Shown here one piece after another: positions 43,874 to 51,742 of a DNA stretch of 64,000 bases. The notes under the pieces were generated by a model that did no database searches, was not told the DNA's origin, and was given only the letters and a program-made list of their open reading frames with translations. The stretch covers positions 62,001-126,000 of the forward strand of contig JAEUGY010000042.1 in NCBI GenBank assembly GCA_016794625.1. The letters are read 5' to 3'. The position numbers and the translations under genes were made by a program. Position 1 is the first letter of the stretch, and each line of letters begins with the position of its first letter. This DNA comes from Opitutaceae bacterium (lineage in GTDB: Bacteria > Verrucomicrobiota > Verrucomicrobiia > Opitutales > Opitutaceae).

Positions 43874-45118
43874 CTATGTCGTGGATGCGAGTCGTCGGAG
43901 CCGGGCGACCGCTTCCAGGCCGGTGCGTCCGTTGTGGTACGGACACTTCCAGAAGCTGATCTTGGCCATGTCTCCGGCCGGGCGTCCGGCCCGATCCACC
44001 GATCGAATCCACTCGCCGTGGGTGCGGTCGATGAGGCGCGTTTCGATGAAGTCCCAGGACCGGAAGGCGGCTTCGAGATGCCGGGGGTGGCGCCCGATCT
44101 CGTACGCGTTGAGAAAACCGGTCACGGCTTCCGCCTGCGGCCACCAGTCTTTGCCGGTGTTCGTCAATCCCTGGGGACCGCCTTGGTTCATGACGGCACC
44201 GTCCGTGTCGATGCCTTCGGCCAGTGTCACCTCCGCGATGCGCACCGCGATCGAGCAGATTCGCTCGCGCAGCGGGGCGTGGTTGACTCCGTTCGCAGCC
44301 TCGGTGAGCAGCCAGGCCGCCTCGATGTCGTGGCCGTACGAAATCTGATCACTCTGCGGTTTCCAGTCGTTGCTGAAAAAGAGCCCGAGGTGCCCGGTGT
44401 CGCCCTGCAGCACGTGGTCCACCATGACCCGCAGCAGATCGATCTGGCTGCGTTCCAGGTCAGCGTCGGGCCAGACGCGAAGCAGGCAGGCGTACGCCTC
44501 CATGACGTGGAGCAGGGTGTTTTGAGACTTGGGCACGTTCATGTCGCCGGCGCTGAGACGCATGTCGGTGATGGGTTTCCAATCGCGCCCGAGCGCTTCA
44601 AGGTAACCGCCGAGCACAGGATCACGGGCGTGACGCTCCAGCAGGTGGTGCACCTCGATCGCGATCTCAAGCGGCTCGGGACGACCGCTGGCGGCGTGGT
44701 ATTCGCTCAAGGCGTAGATGGCAAAGGCCTGTCCGTAGGTCTGTTTGCGGTCCTGCAGGACGGTGCCGTCGGGTCGCAGCGACCAGAAGAAGCCGCCGTG
44801 GCGCGAATCGTGGAAGTGGGACAGCAGGTCAAGGTAGGCGAAGTCGGCCATGCGCAGGTACTCGCTCGTGCGGTAACGGCGATAGGCGGCCGAATAGGTC
44901 CACAGGATACGGCTGGTGAGAAGCGCGCCGCGAAGGGCGCTGGGGTCCGGCTTCAGGTCCGGACCGACGGAGCCATGGAAGCATTCGCGCTTCGGATCGA
45001 TGGCATGTTTCAGCCAGAACGGCAGAATGTTGCCGACGAGATCCGATTCGATCCGACGAGCGTAGGCTTCGGCGGCCGCGAGGCCGCGGGCCGGTGAGGG
45101 GGTGGTGGGGGAGGGCAA
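43874..45118 (-). CDS. AGE-family 2-epimerase (cellobiose/mannobiose 2-epimerase)
   Basis: A 414-residue (alpha/alpha)6-barrel epimerase that converts the reducing-end sugar of beta-1,4-disaccharides (glucose/mannose). ILPFWLKHAIDPKRECFHG at the start, TWTYSAAYRRY-like and ISYGHDIEAAWLL, LTNTGKDWWPQAEAVTGFLNAY and SFWKCPYHNGRTGLE are the family's catalytic and binding segments with conserved His and Trp. The start is TTG (45116-45118), since an in-frame stop lies shortly upstream and no ATG or GTG precedes the first helix. It follows the GPH symporter by 21 bp, and the GH26 mannanase is first in the operon, so the substrate is probably mannobiose. Confidence 0.9.
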   Translation of the reverse strand: MPSPTTPSPARGLAAAEAYARRIESDLVGNILPFWLKHAIDPKRECFHGSVGPDLKPDPSALRGALLTSRILWTYSAAYRRYRTSEYLRMADFAYLDLLSHFHDSRHGGFFWSLRPDGTVLQDRKQTYGQAFAIYALSEYHAASGRPEPLEIAIEVHHLLERHARDPVLGGYLEALGRDWKPITDMRLSAGDMNVPKSQNTLLHVMEAYACLLRVWPDADLERSQIDLLRVMVDHVLQGDTGHLGLFFSNDWKPQSDQISYGHDIEAAWLLTEAANGVNHAPLRERICSIAVRIAEVTLAEGIDTDGAVMNQGGPQGLTNTGKDWWPQAEAVTGFLNAYEIGRHPRHLEAAFRSWDFIETRLIDRTHGEWIRSVDRAGRPAGDMAKISFWKCPYHNGRTGLEAVARLRRLASTT

Positions 45119-45139
45119 GGGTAACGGGACGAAAAAGCC

Positions 45140-46549
45140 TCAGGGGTTCGGGGCCGACGCGCGTCGGGCCTGGAGCTCCTGGTTGATCTCAAGCATCCGC
45201 CGGTCGTTGAGCGGATAGAAGAAAAAGATGATGATCGAGACGACTCCCAGCACCGCCGGAATCAGGCTCATGAGCAGGACCAGGCTGTCCTTGGTCGCGC
45301 CGGTGGGCGCGACGTTGGCCTCGAAGCCGACGAAAGCCAGGAGTTTGAAGGCGAAGAAGGCCGCCAGCGCCCAGCCGAACTTCTGGCTCATGGTGGAGGC
45401 CGAGAAGACCAGCGCGGTCGTGCGGCGACGCGACTTCCATTCGCCGTAATCGGCCGTGTCCGCGTACATCGCCCAGAGCAGGACCGGCAGCGGTGCACCG
45501 ACGAGTCCGCCGAGCACCTCGATGGCGAAAATCGCGCCCAGTTGTCCGGCCGGCAACACATAGTACGACGCGGTGCAGAGGATCGAAATGAGGAAGAGCG
45601 TCACGAACAGCGTCTTCTTGGCAAACTTCGGGGCGATGAAATTGATCAGAAACACCCCGGCGACCGATGCGGCCTGACCCAGCGTGTTGTAGGTCGAGAC
45701 CAGGCCCTCCAAGGTGAAGGACTGCGAGAGGAAGGTGAGCGGCTGGTCGGGACGGCCGTCGTAGATGAAGTACTTGAAGTAGTGCGTGGAGACCGAACTG
45801 CGCACGGCGACAAAGAGAATCCAGGTCAACGTGGTTGCTGTCAGCAGCAGCCATGCGTGGTTGGTGAGCAGGAACCGCAGGTCGCGCAGGACGGACGTGT
45901 TTTCGTCCGGCGCCGGTTTGATTCGCTCACGGGTGCCGAACGTGGTGATGAGAAAGAAGACGCACGCGACGACGCCATAGAGGACGAATGCGAGCTGCCA
46001 GCCCCGTTGGTCGTTGCCGCCGCCGAGTACGCGCACGAGCGGGAGCAAGGTGGCCGAGACCACCATGCCGGCCGAAAAGGCGAAGATGAATTTCATCGAG
46101 GACAGCTGCGTGCGCTCGACCGAGGTGTTCGTCATCACCCCGAGCATGGCCGTGTAGGGGATGTTGATGGTCGTGTAGAGCATCATGAGCGCATTGTACG
46201 TCAGGTACGCCCAGATCAGCTTGCCCGTCGGGCCGAAGCCCGGGGTGGTGAAGGTGAGCACGCCGGCGATCGCGAACGGCACGCAGCCGAAAAGAATGAA
46301 CGGGCGAAACTTGCCCCAGCGCGACTCGGTCCGGTCGGCTGCCATGCCGATGATCGGGTCGTTGACTCCGTCCCAGATGCGGCTGACCAGCAACATGGTC
46401 GCCAGCGCGCTGGCGCTGATGCCAAACACATCGGTGTAGAAGAACGGCAGATACCGCATGAAGGTCTGCCAGTACAGCACCGAGGCGAAATCGCCGCAGC
46501 CATAGGCGAGCTTCTCGCGCATCGTGAGTCGGTCGGGGGAGGTGGTCAT
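45140..46549 (-). CDS. GPH-family sodium:sugar symporter
   Basis: A 469-residue inner-membrane carrier of the glycoside-pentoside-hexuronide family (MelB-like). It begins MREKLAYGCGDFASVLYW and continues FFYTDVFGISASALATMLL and WDGVNDPIIGMAADRTESRWGKFRPFIL, the diagnostic cation/sugar motif region. Twelve helices are expected. It lies between the GH26 and epimerase genes with 14- and 21-bp gaps. It would import the mannobiose or small manno-oligosaccharides produced by GH26. Confidence 0.93.
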   Translation of the reverse strand: MTTSPDRLTMREKLAYGCGDFASVLYWQTFMRYLPFFYTDVFGISASALATMLLVSRIWDGVNDPIIGMAADRTESRWGKFRPFILFGCVPFAIAGVLTFTTPGFGPTGKLIWAYLTYNALMMLYTTINIPYTAMLGVMTNTSVERTQLSSMKFIFAFSAGMVVSATLLPLVRVLGGGNDQRGWQLAFVLYGVVACVFFLITTFGTRERIKPAPDENTSVLRDLRFLLTNHAWLLLTATTLTWILFVAVRSSVSTHYFKYFIYDGRPDQPLTFLSQSFTLEGLVSTYNTLGQAASVAGVFLINFIAPKFAKKTLFVTLFLISILCTASYYVLPAGQLGAIFAIEVLGGLVGAPLPVLLWAMYADTADYGEWKSRRRTTALVFSASTMSQKFGWALAAFFAFKLLAFVGFEANVAPTGATKDSLVLLMSLIPAVLGVVSIIIFFFYPLNDRRMLEINQELQARRASAPNP

Positions 46550-46563
46550 ATCGGAAAAAGGAA

Positions 46564-48705
46564 TCAGGGGAGCTGGTACACCTCGATCAAGGCGACGCCC
46601 CGGGCGCTGCCTGCGCCGGTGACGATCGCGGTGTATCCGGCGGGGGCGAGCGTAGCGGCGAGGGCGCTGTCCCGGCTGCCCGCGGCAAAGGCGAAGGCCC
46701 CGACCTGGGTTGACAGGCGAGCGAGCTCGGCGGACTGCGCCGGGTCTCCGCTCCAGCCGGCGTTGGAGCCCAGGGACACTCCGCTGCTGCTGGTCAGCAG
46801 CAGCTGCGGGCTGGCGAGCGCGCCGGCGACCCCGAACTCCGCGAGGGCCGGTCCCGCGGCGCGAATCAGGAACCGGGACCCGCCCGGCGGGTAGACGACA
46901 AAGCCGGCGATCAGCGCCTGATTGGGGGCCACGGAGCCGCGCGCCGAGAGGTTGACCAGTCGGACGGCATGACCGGGGGCAGCGTCGTAGATTTCCGCCA
47001 GCACGGTCCCGCCGCTGACGGCGTCGGCGCTGCGCACGAGTGCGGTGTACGCACCCGGCGGCAGGGCCACGAGCAGAGCGGCATCCCGACTGCCAGCCGG
47101 CAGGGCGAAGGCGCCGGTCGCGGCGAAGGTGGACGCAAGCGCACTCCCGTCCGCACCCTCGGACCAGGTGTCGTTGTCAGCAACGCGCGCGCCCGCACTG
47201 GTCACGAGGGTGATCCGCGGATCGGGGAGGGTGTTGCTGACGCCGAAGCCCGCGAGGGCGGGACCGACGGCGCGCAACAGCAGGGGCTTTGCGCCGGTTC
47301 CCTGGACCACGAATCCGACGATCAAGGTGTCCCCGTGCGTGGCGAGGTGGGCGCGGGTCGAGAGGTTGGCGAGCGAGCGTGGACCGATGGGGGGCGTGGT
47401 GTCGGATACGTCGAGCCGGACCGCGGGTGAACGTGTCTCACCCTGGGCGTTGCGCACGGTGACCGCATAGGCGCCGGCGTCCGCGGCGGCGATCCGGGCG
47501 AAAGGAAGGGTGGCGCCGATGGCGTCCGGCAGGAGGGCGCCGTCCTTGGTCCACTGGTAGGACAGCGGAGCGCCGCCCTCGGCGGTGACCGCGAGCGCCA
47601 CCGTGCTTCCGGCCAGGGTTGCCGCCGCGGCAGGCGCCAGGGTGATCACGGGCGGCCGGCTGCGCCGGCGGTAGACGTCGGGCATGGTCTCGAGCGTGAC
47701 CGTGCGGCTGTCCTGATAGACGCGGCGGAGGAAATCGGGGGAGTTTTGCGCCGGGTCGGATTCGAAGCCGTTCCAGGTGCAGAAGGAAGGCCAGGCGGCG
47801 CCGGCGGCGAAGAGGGCGTCGAGGTCGGGGATCGCCCCGTTTTCGGTCAGGGTGACGGGTTTACGTCCGCCGGTAAAGTCACGGAAACGTCGATACACAT
47901 CGGCGTAGTGGGGATGGCTGCCGGCCGAGGGGTAGATGTCCAGGCCGATCAGGTCGACCACGTCGTCGCCGGGGTACCAGGTTTCGAGGGCGCCGGGCGT
48001 TTCGGTGGGATTGTAGCACCAGATGAGATTCGTCAGACCGTGGAGCCGGGTGTAACGGTCGAACATCAGGCGGTAGACCTGTTTGAAGGGTTCGGCGCCT
48101 TTGGCGCCCCACCAGAACCAGCCGCCGCTGCATTCGTGGAATGGCCGCCAGATGACCGGCACGCGGGCGTCGCGGAGTTTTTTCAACTCCTCGGCCATGA
48201 GGTCCGTTTCCCGCAGGAGCTCGGTGTTTTCCGGTGTGCCGGCGATCAGGGCTTGGCGCAGATCGAAGGTGGTTTCGTTGGTGTAGAACTTGGGGTTGCC
48301 CACCGGGGATCCGGTATCGACGAACCAATGGACACAAAATTGCACCACACCGCCGCGTTCGGCCCAGACGATGGCGCGTTCCGCCGCGCGCTGGCCCTGG
48401 CGGCCTCCGGCGCTGTGGGTGTAGAACATGAAGTCGAAGCCTCGCACCGCCGGGGTGAGCCCCGTGGTCCGGCGCACGAAGTCAAAATTCACCTCGTTAT
48501 CCAGCCCGAACCAGTCGATGCGCTCCTGCTGTCCCGACAGGATCTTGCTGCCCGACGTCAGGCGCAGAAGCTCCAGCACCCAGCCCACTTCCGGGAGAGC
48601 GTTGGGTGAGACCGGCGCATCCGCCGCCCGCCCGCACGGTGCGGGCGCGAGCAGATAGGCGAGGGTGAGCAGGCACACCCAAAACGAGGGGCAGGGGGAC
48701 GTCAC
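46564..48705 (-). CDS. GH26 beta-mannanase with Ig-like domain and two C-terminal repeats
   Basis: Exported endo-mannanase, 713 residues. Signal peptide about 1-27. Catalytic domain (about 35-345) contains WRPFHECSGGWFWWG with the acid/base Glu 191 and VTLTENG with the nucleophile Glu 288, the GH26 pair. An Ig-like domain follows (about 352-435; SYQWTKDGALLP), then two copies (about 444-573 and 583-713) of the module also in the proteins at 9030-10223 and 60630-63566. The start is GTG (48703-48705). It leads the mannan operon. The C-terminal modules may hold the enzyme at the surface. Confidence 0.93.
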   Translation of the reverse strand: MTSPCPSFWVCLLTLAYLLAPAPCGRAADAPVSPNALPEVGWVLELLRLTSGSKILSGQQERIDWFGLDNEVNFDFVRRTTGLTPAVRGFDFMFYTHSAGGRQGQRAAERAIVWAERGGVVQFCVHWFVDTGSPVGNPKFYTNETTFDLRQALIAGTPENTELLRETDLMAEELKKLRDARVPVIWRPFHECSGGWFWWGAKGAEPFKQVYRLMFDRYTRLHGLTNLIWCYNPTETPGALETWYPGDDVVDLIGLDIYPSAGSHPHYADVYRRFRDFTGGRKPVTLTENGAIPDLDALFAAGAAWPSFCTWNGFESDPAQNSPDFLRRVYQDSRTVTLETMPDVYRRRSRPPVITLAPAAAATLAGSTVALAVTAEGGAPLSYQWTKDGALLPDAIGATLPFARIAAADAGAYAVTVRNAQGETRSPAVRLDVSDTTPPIGPRSLANLSTRAHLATHGDTLIVGFVVQGTGAKPLLLRAVGPALAGFGVSNTLPDPRITLVTSAGARVADNDTWSEGADGSALASTFAATGAFALPAGSRDAALLVALPPGAYTALVRSADAVSGGTVLAEIYDAAPGHAVRLVNLSARGSVAPNQALIAGFVVYPPGGSRFLIRAAGPALAEFGVAGALASPQLLLTSSSGVSLGSNAGWSGDPAQSAELARLSTQVGAFAFAAGSRDSALAATLAPAGYTAIVTGAGSARGVALIEVYQLP

Positions 48706-49123
48706 GGTACGTCAGACGAGGGGAGAGAACGGCGCGGAGCGGGGTAAGACTGTAGCGGAACCTCGGGCGACCCTCCATGAGAGTGGTTGTTCGACAGTTG
48801 AGACCCTTGCCACGCGGGAGCGCCGGGGAGAGGCGTCCGCACCCGCGAACTCAATCCAGTCAACAAGGTAAATCTGCGGTGCCTGGAGTTTAGGTAGGGC
48901 GTAGCGGGGTACAGGTGCGCCCGCGCCGTGGAGGAACCCTGCGGCCTCAGCGAGGCCGCCTACAATTGGGCACCCGCAGGGTTCTCCCCTGGAGGGCGCC
49001 GCTCCGTCGGCGCCGGTTGCGCGTCGCGTTTACTGGAAACGGTCGGGCGCCTTGGTTCGTGGATCGTCCCCCGGCGTCGACGGAGCGACGCCCTCCACGG
49101 GATCTGGATCAACGGGGCGCCGA
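48706..49123. other. Intergenic region with nested hairpins
   Basis: No gene. A perfect hairpin GCGGCCTC / GAGGCCGC with 3-base loop (48941-48959) lies inside a wider repeat GAACCCTGCG (48934-48943) / CGCAGGGTTC (48975-48984). GGCGCCG / CGGCGCC forms another at 48995-49014. The segment ending in CCTACAATT resembles the REP-like repeats at 58 kb. The mannan-operon promoter must lie near 48706-48800. Confidence 0.5.
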
Positions 49124-50116
49124 TCAGGGAGCGATGAGCTGCCTCAGACCCGTTAGGTTCCGCTGGAGCACGGTTTCCACATCCGCGTCGTCGACATGAC
49201 CGAGGATGCCGATCGGGCCGCGATAGCCGGAGGCCGCGAGGAGGCGGATCATGGCGCGCTCATGGGTGCCTTCGCCGATGGGAAGAATTTTGGGGCCCTC
49301 CGGCTTCATGCCGTTGAGGACCACGGCCTTCAGGTGCGGCAGCATCGCAGGAAGGAGCGTGGCGAACCGGCTGATCTGAGGGTGCGCGTGATGAAAGTTG
49401 TAGGTCAGGCCCAGGCCGGACGGACCGGCGGCGGCGATGATCTTCAATTGGTTCTCCGGTTCTCCAAACCAGTCACCGTGATTGTAGAGCGAGATCGAAC
49501 TGCCGGTCCCCCGCGCCTCGTCGCGCAGATAGGACACCCATGCGACGCCGCGGGCCACGCGGGCTTCGTCGGTGTCGTCGGGAAACGCATTGGCATGGAA
49601 CCCCACCCAGAATTCAACCGGCCGACCGGCGCGGTTCACGGCGTCGAAGACTGCACGATTGCTGTCGCCCAGCCGGCCCACCCGATCATTGCGGGCATCA
49701 ATCCAGATCCAGAGGCCGCGCAGGCGGATTCCCGCCGCTTGGGCGGCCTCGATTTCGAGGGGCAGATCCTGCAAATGCTGCTGACGCCAGTCCCAGACGT
49801 ACTGGGTGAAGCCGAGTCGCTTCAACATCTCCATGCGCTGGACCGGAGTGCGGTGCTGATTGTCGTAGGGAACAATGCACCACGCGAGGAGGTTGGCGGG
49901 TGCAAACAGGGCGGATCGAGGGAGGGGGCGGTCTTGCATCGCGAAGGAAGCGGCCGAGGGAGCGGGCGGGAGGTCCTGGGAGGCGGCGAGCGCCAGGCCG
50001 CCGGCGAAGACCAGGAGAAGCACCTGGCCCAGCGCGCGAGGGACGTGGCCGGTCGCGGGTCGGGGCGGAAAAGCGGGGGTACGAACGGCGGCGCGAAGGC
50101 TCATGCGTCCACGCAT
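49124..50116 (-). CDS. Exported TIM-barrel sugar isomerase/epimerase-like protein
   Basis: A 330-residue protein with a membrane-targeting N-terminus (QVLLLVFAGGLALAA near residues 31-45), followed by a xylose isomerase-like (AP endonuclease 2-type) TIM barrel: RMEMLKRLGFTQYVWDW, AAGIRLRGLWIWIDARND, SISLYNHGDWFG, LGLTYNFHHAHPQISRF and GPIGILGHVDDADVE. His and Glu/Asp positions of the metal site are present (NHGD, NFHH). Exported members of this group are common in Verrucomicrobiota and Planctomycetota, with largely unknown substrates. It is 48 bp downstream of the regulator gene and upstream of the mannan operon. Confidence 0.72.
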   Translation of the reverse strand: MRGRMSLRAAVRTPAFPPRPATGHVPRALGQVLLLVFAGGLALAASQDLPPAPSAASFAMQDRPLPRSALFAPANLLAWCIVPYDNQHRTPVQRMEMLKRLGFTQYVWDWRQQHLQDLPLEIEAAQAAGIRLRGLWIWIDARNDRVGRLGDSNRAVFDAVNRAGRPVEFWVGFHANAFPDDTDEARVARGVAWVSYLRDEARGTGSSISLYNHGDWFGEPENQLKIIAAAGPSGLGLTYNFHHAHPQISRFATLLPAMLPHLKAVVLNGMKPEGPKILPIGEGTHERAMIRLLAASGYRGPIGILGHVDDADVETVLQRNLTGLRQLIAP

Positions 50117-50164
50117 GGGCGCTTCCCGCGGACGTGTCGAGCCGGACCCGGCGGCCGGGCGCCG

Positions 50165-51331
50165 TTACTTGGACTTTTCGGCGGATTGCCGCTGCGTGCG
50201 GTAATTGCCAGGCGATTGGTCGGTGATGCGTTTGAAGACCACGCACATGTATTCCACGTGCTCAAACCCGGTCAGATCGGCGATTTTCTTCAAGGGGAAG
50301 TCGGTCTCCACGAGCAGCTGCTTGATGCGCGTCACCTGGATACGCCGGATCTCCGCCTGGGGAGAACGTCCGAGGTAGGTGCGAAACCGTTTCTCGAGCT
50401 GGCTGCGCGAGAGCGCCACGTGTTCCAACACGGAGTCGACGGAGATCCCGGTGCAGGCGTGTTCGCGGATATAGGCGATCGCGGCGGCCACATTGCGGTC
50501 GTCGATCGCGAGGATGTCGCTCGAACGCCGCGTGACCACGCCCGAGGGGTCGATCCGCAGATCCCGCTCGGGGGGCGACTCGCCGCGCATGAGTGCGTCG
50601 AGCAACTCGGCCGCCTTGTAGCCGGAGAGGTGGGCGTTGGTGGCGACGCTGGAGAGGGGCGGGTAGGCGAGGTCGCAGCGGGCCTCGTCGTTGTTCGCCC
50701 CGAGCACCGCCACTTCCTCGGGTACGAGGAGACCGACAGTCTGGGCGGCGTGGATGACCTGCAGGGCGCGCAGGTCGTTGCAGGCCATGACGCAGGCCGG
50801 TTTGGGCAGGTGTTTGAGCCATTGCGCCAGCTGATCCGTCTGCGCGAGATCCCAGATGGGATCGAGATCGCCGGGGTACTCCGTGTCGAAAATTTCCACG
50901 CGATGACCTCCCAGCTTGACCGCCTCGACAAATCCGTCGCGCCGTTCGCACGACCATGCGTTGTTGCGAAACCCGGTGAAACCGTAGTTGACGTAGCCGC
51001 GTTCAAGGAAGTGTTCGCCGCCCAGATGCCCCATGGCCACATTGTCGGGACGAATCTTGGGCACGTCGCCGAACGGGGGCACGTCATTCAGGTCGACGAG
51101 CGGAATCTTCAGTCGCGAACACTCCTGCACCAGGGCGGCGGTGGTATGGCGGCTGATCACGCCCTGCCATTGACGTCGCCGCAGCCACTCCGGATCGACC
51201 TCGGCGCGGGCCTGATCGTCGAGAAACGCGTCCCAGGGATGGTGCGACCGCGCGTAGTGGGTGATGCCACTCAGCATGGGTTTGCACTCTTCAAAGCGGG
51301 TCATGAAGACCAGCAGCACCTGGGGTGTCAT
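50165..51331 (-). CDS. XylR-type regulator: LacI-like sensor fused to AraC DNA-binding domain
   Basis: A 388-residue regulator. The N-terminal two-thirds (about 1-270) is a periplasmic-binding-protein-like sugar sensor (PACVMACNDLRALQVIHAA; EVAVLGANNDEARCDLAYPPLSSV). The end is an AraC helix-turn-helix pair (ISVDSVLEHVALSRSQLEKRF; KKIADLTGFEHVEYMCVVFK). This is the XylR layout of sugar regulators. ATG at 51329-51331; a possible upstream start at 51367 was not chosen. It probably controls the mannan operon and the TIM-barrel gene downstream. Confidence 0.9.
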   Translation of the reverse strand: MTPQVLLVFMTRFEECKPMLSGITHYARSHHPWDAFLDDQARAEVDPEWLRRRQWQGVISRHTTAALVQECSRLKIPLVDLNDVPPFGDVPKIRPDNVAMGHLGGEHFLERGYVNYGFTGFRNNAWSCERRDGFVEAVKLGGHRVEIFDTEYPGDLDPIWDLAQTDQLAQWLKHLPKPACVMACNDLRALQVIHAAQTVGLLVPEEVAVLGANNDEARCDLAYPPLSSVATNAHLSGYKAAELLDALMRGESPPERDLRIDPSGVVTRRSSDILAIDDRNVAAAIAYIREHACTGISVDSVLEHVALSRSQLEKRFRTYLGRSPQAEIRRIQVTRIKQLLVETDFPLKKIADLTGFEHVEYMCVVFKRITDQSPGNYRTQRQSAEKSK

Positions 51332-51742
51332 GGCGGTGACCCAACACCCGGGCCGGGGGCGGCGCAAGGGAGAAGCCGCCGCCGCGGCGTAGCGCGGCGG
51401 CGGAATGACGAATGACGAATGACGAATGACGAATGACGAATGACGAATGACGAATGACGAATGACGGAGCCAGCCCGGGGGGCTGGAAGGGCGAAGGGCG
51501 AAGAGTGAAGGGCGAAACGACGAAAGACGGGACAGTCTCCGGGCCTTGTCGGGCCGGCCCTCGCGGCCGTGCCTGGCGTCGAAAACGCAACCGCGGCGAG
51601 CAACTGAAACCGCACCCGACTTTGCTCTATGGGTCGCAGGTTGGTTCTGCGGTCCTTGGTCTGCAACGCCAGACGCGCTCGTTACGCTTTGTACTCGGTC
51701 CAGGCTACATAGTGGCCGCGGGCGCTTGCGGCGATCGTTCTT
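51332..51742. other. Repeat-rich intergenic region upstream of the XylR-like gene
   Basis: No gene is visible. It holds the 7-bp tandem array (51404-51466), a short GAAGGGCGAA-type repeat cluster (51486-51530) with a 22-base element also found at 58253-58274, and a GGGCCGGCCCTCGCGGCC segment around 51551-51568 resembling, on the minus strand, the REP-like repeats at 58 kb. Confidence 0.6.
51404..51466. repeat. Nine perfect tandem copies of AATGACG
   Basis: Nine head-to-tail copies of the 7-base unit with no mismatch, 63 bases in all. The length is not a multiple of three per unit, so it is no coding repeat. It lies 73 bases upstream of the XylR-like start codon. Copy number could vary by slippage. 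Confidence 0.95.

Noticed and set aside
51291..51666. Open frames reading through the 7-bp array as FVIRHSS repeats
   Set aside because: Repeating peptide arises from the 7-base tandem array in any frame. No start context, no conservation expected, and it is intergenic.
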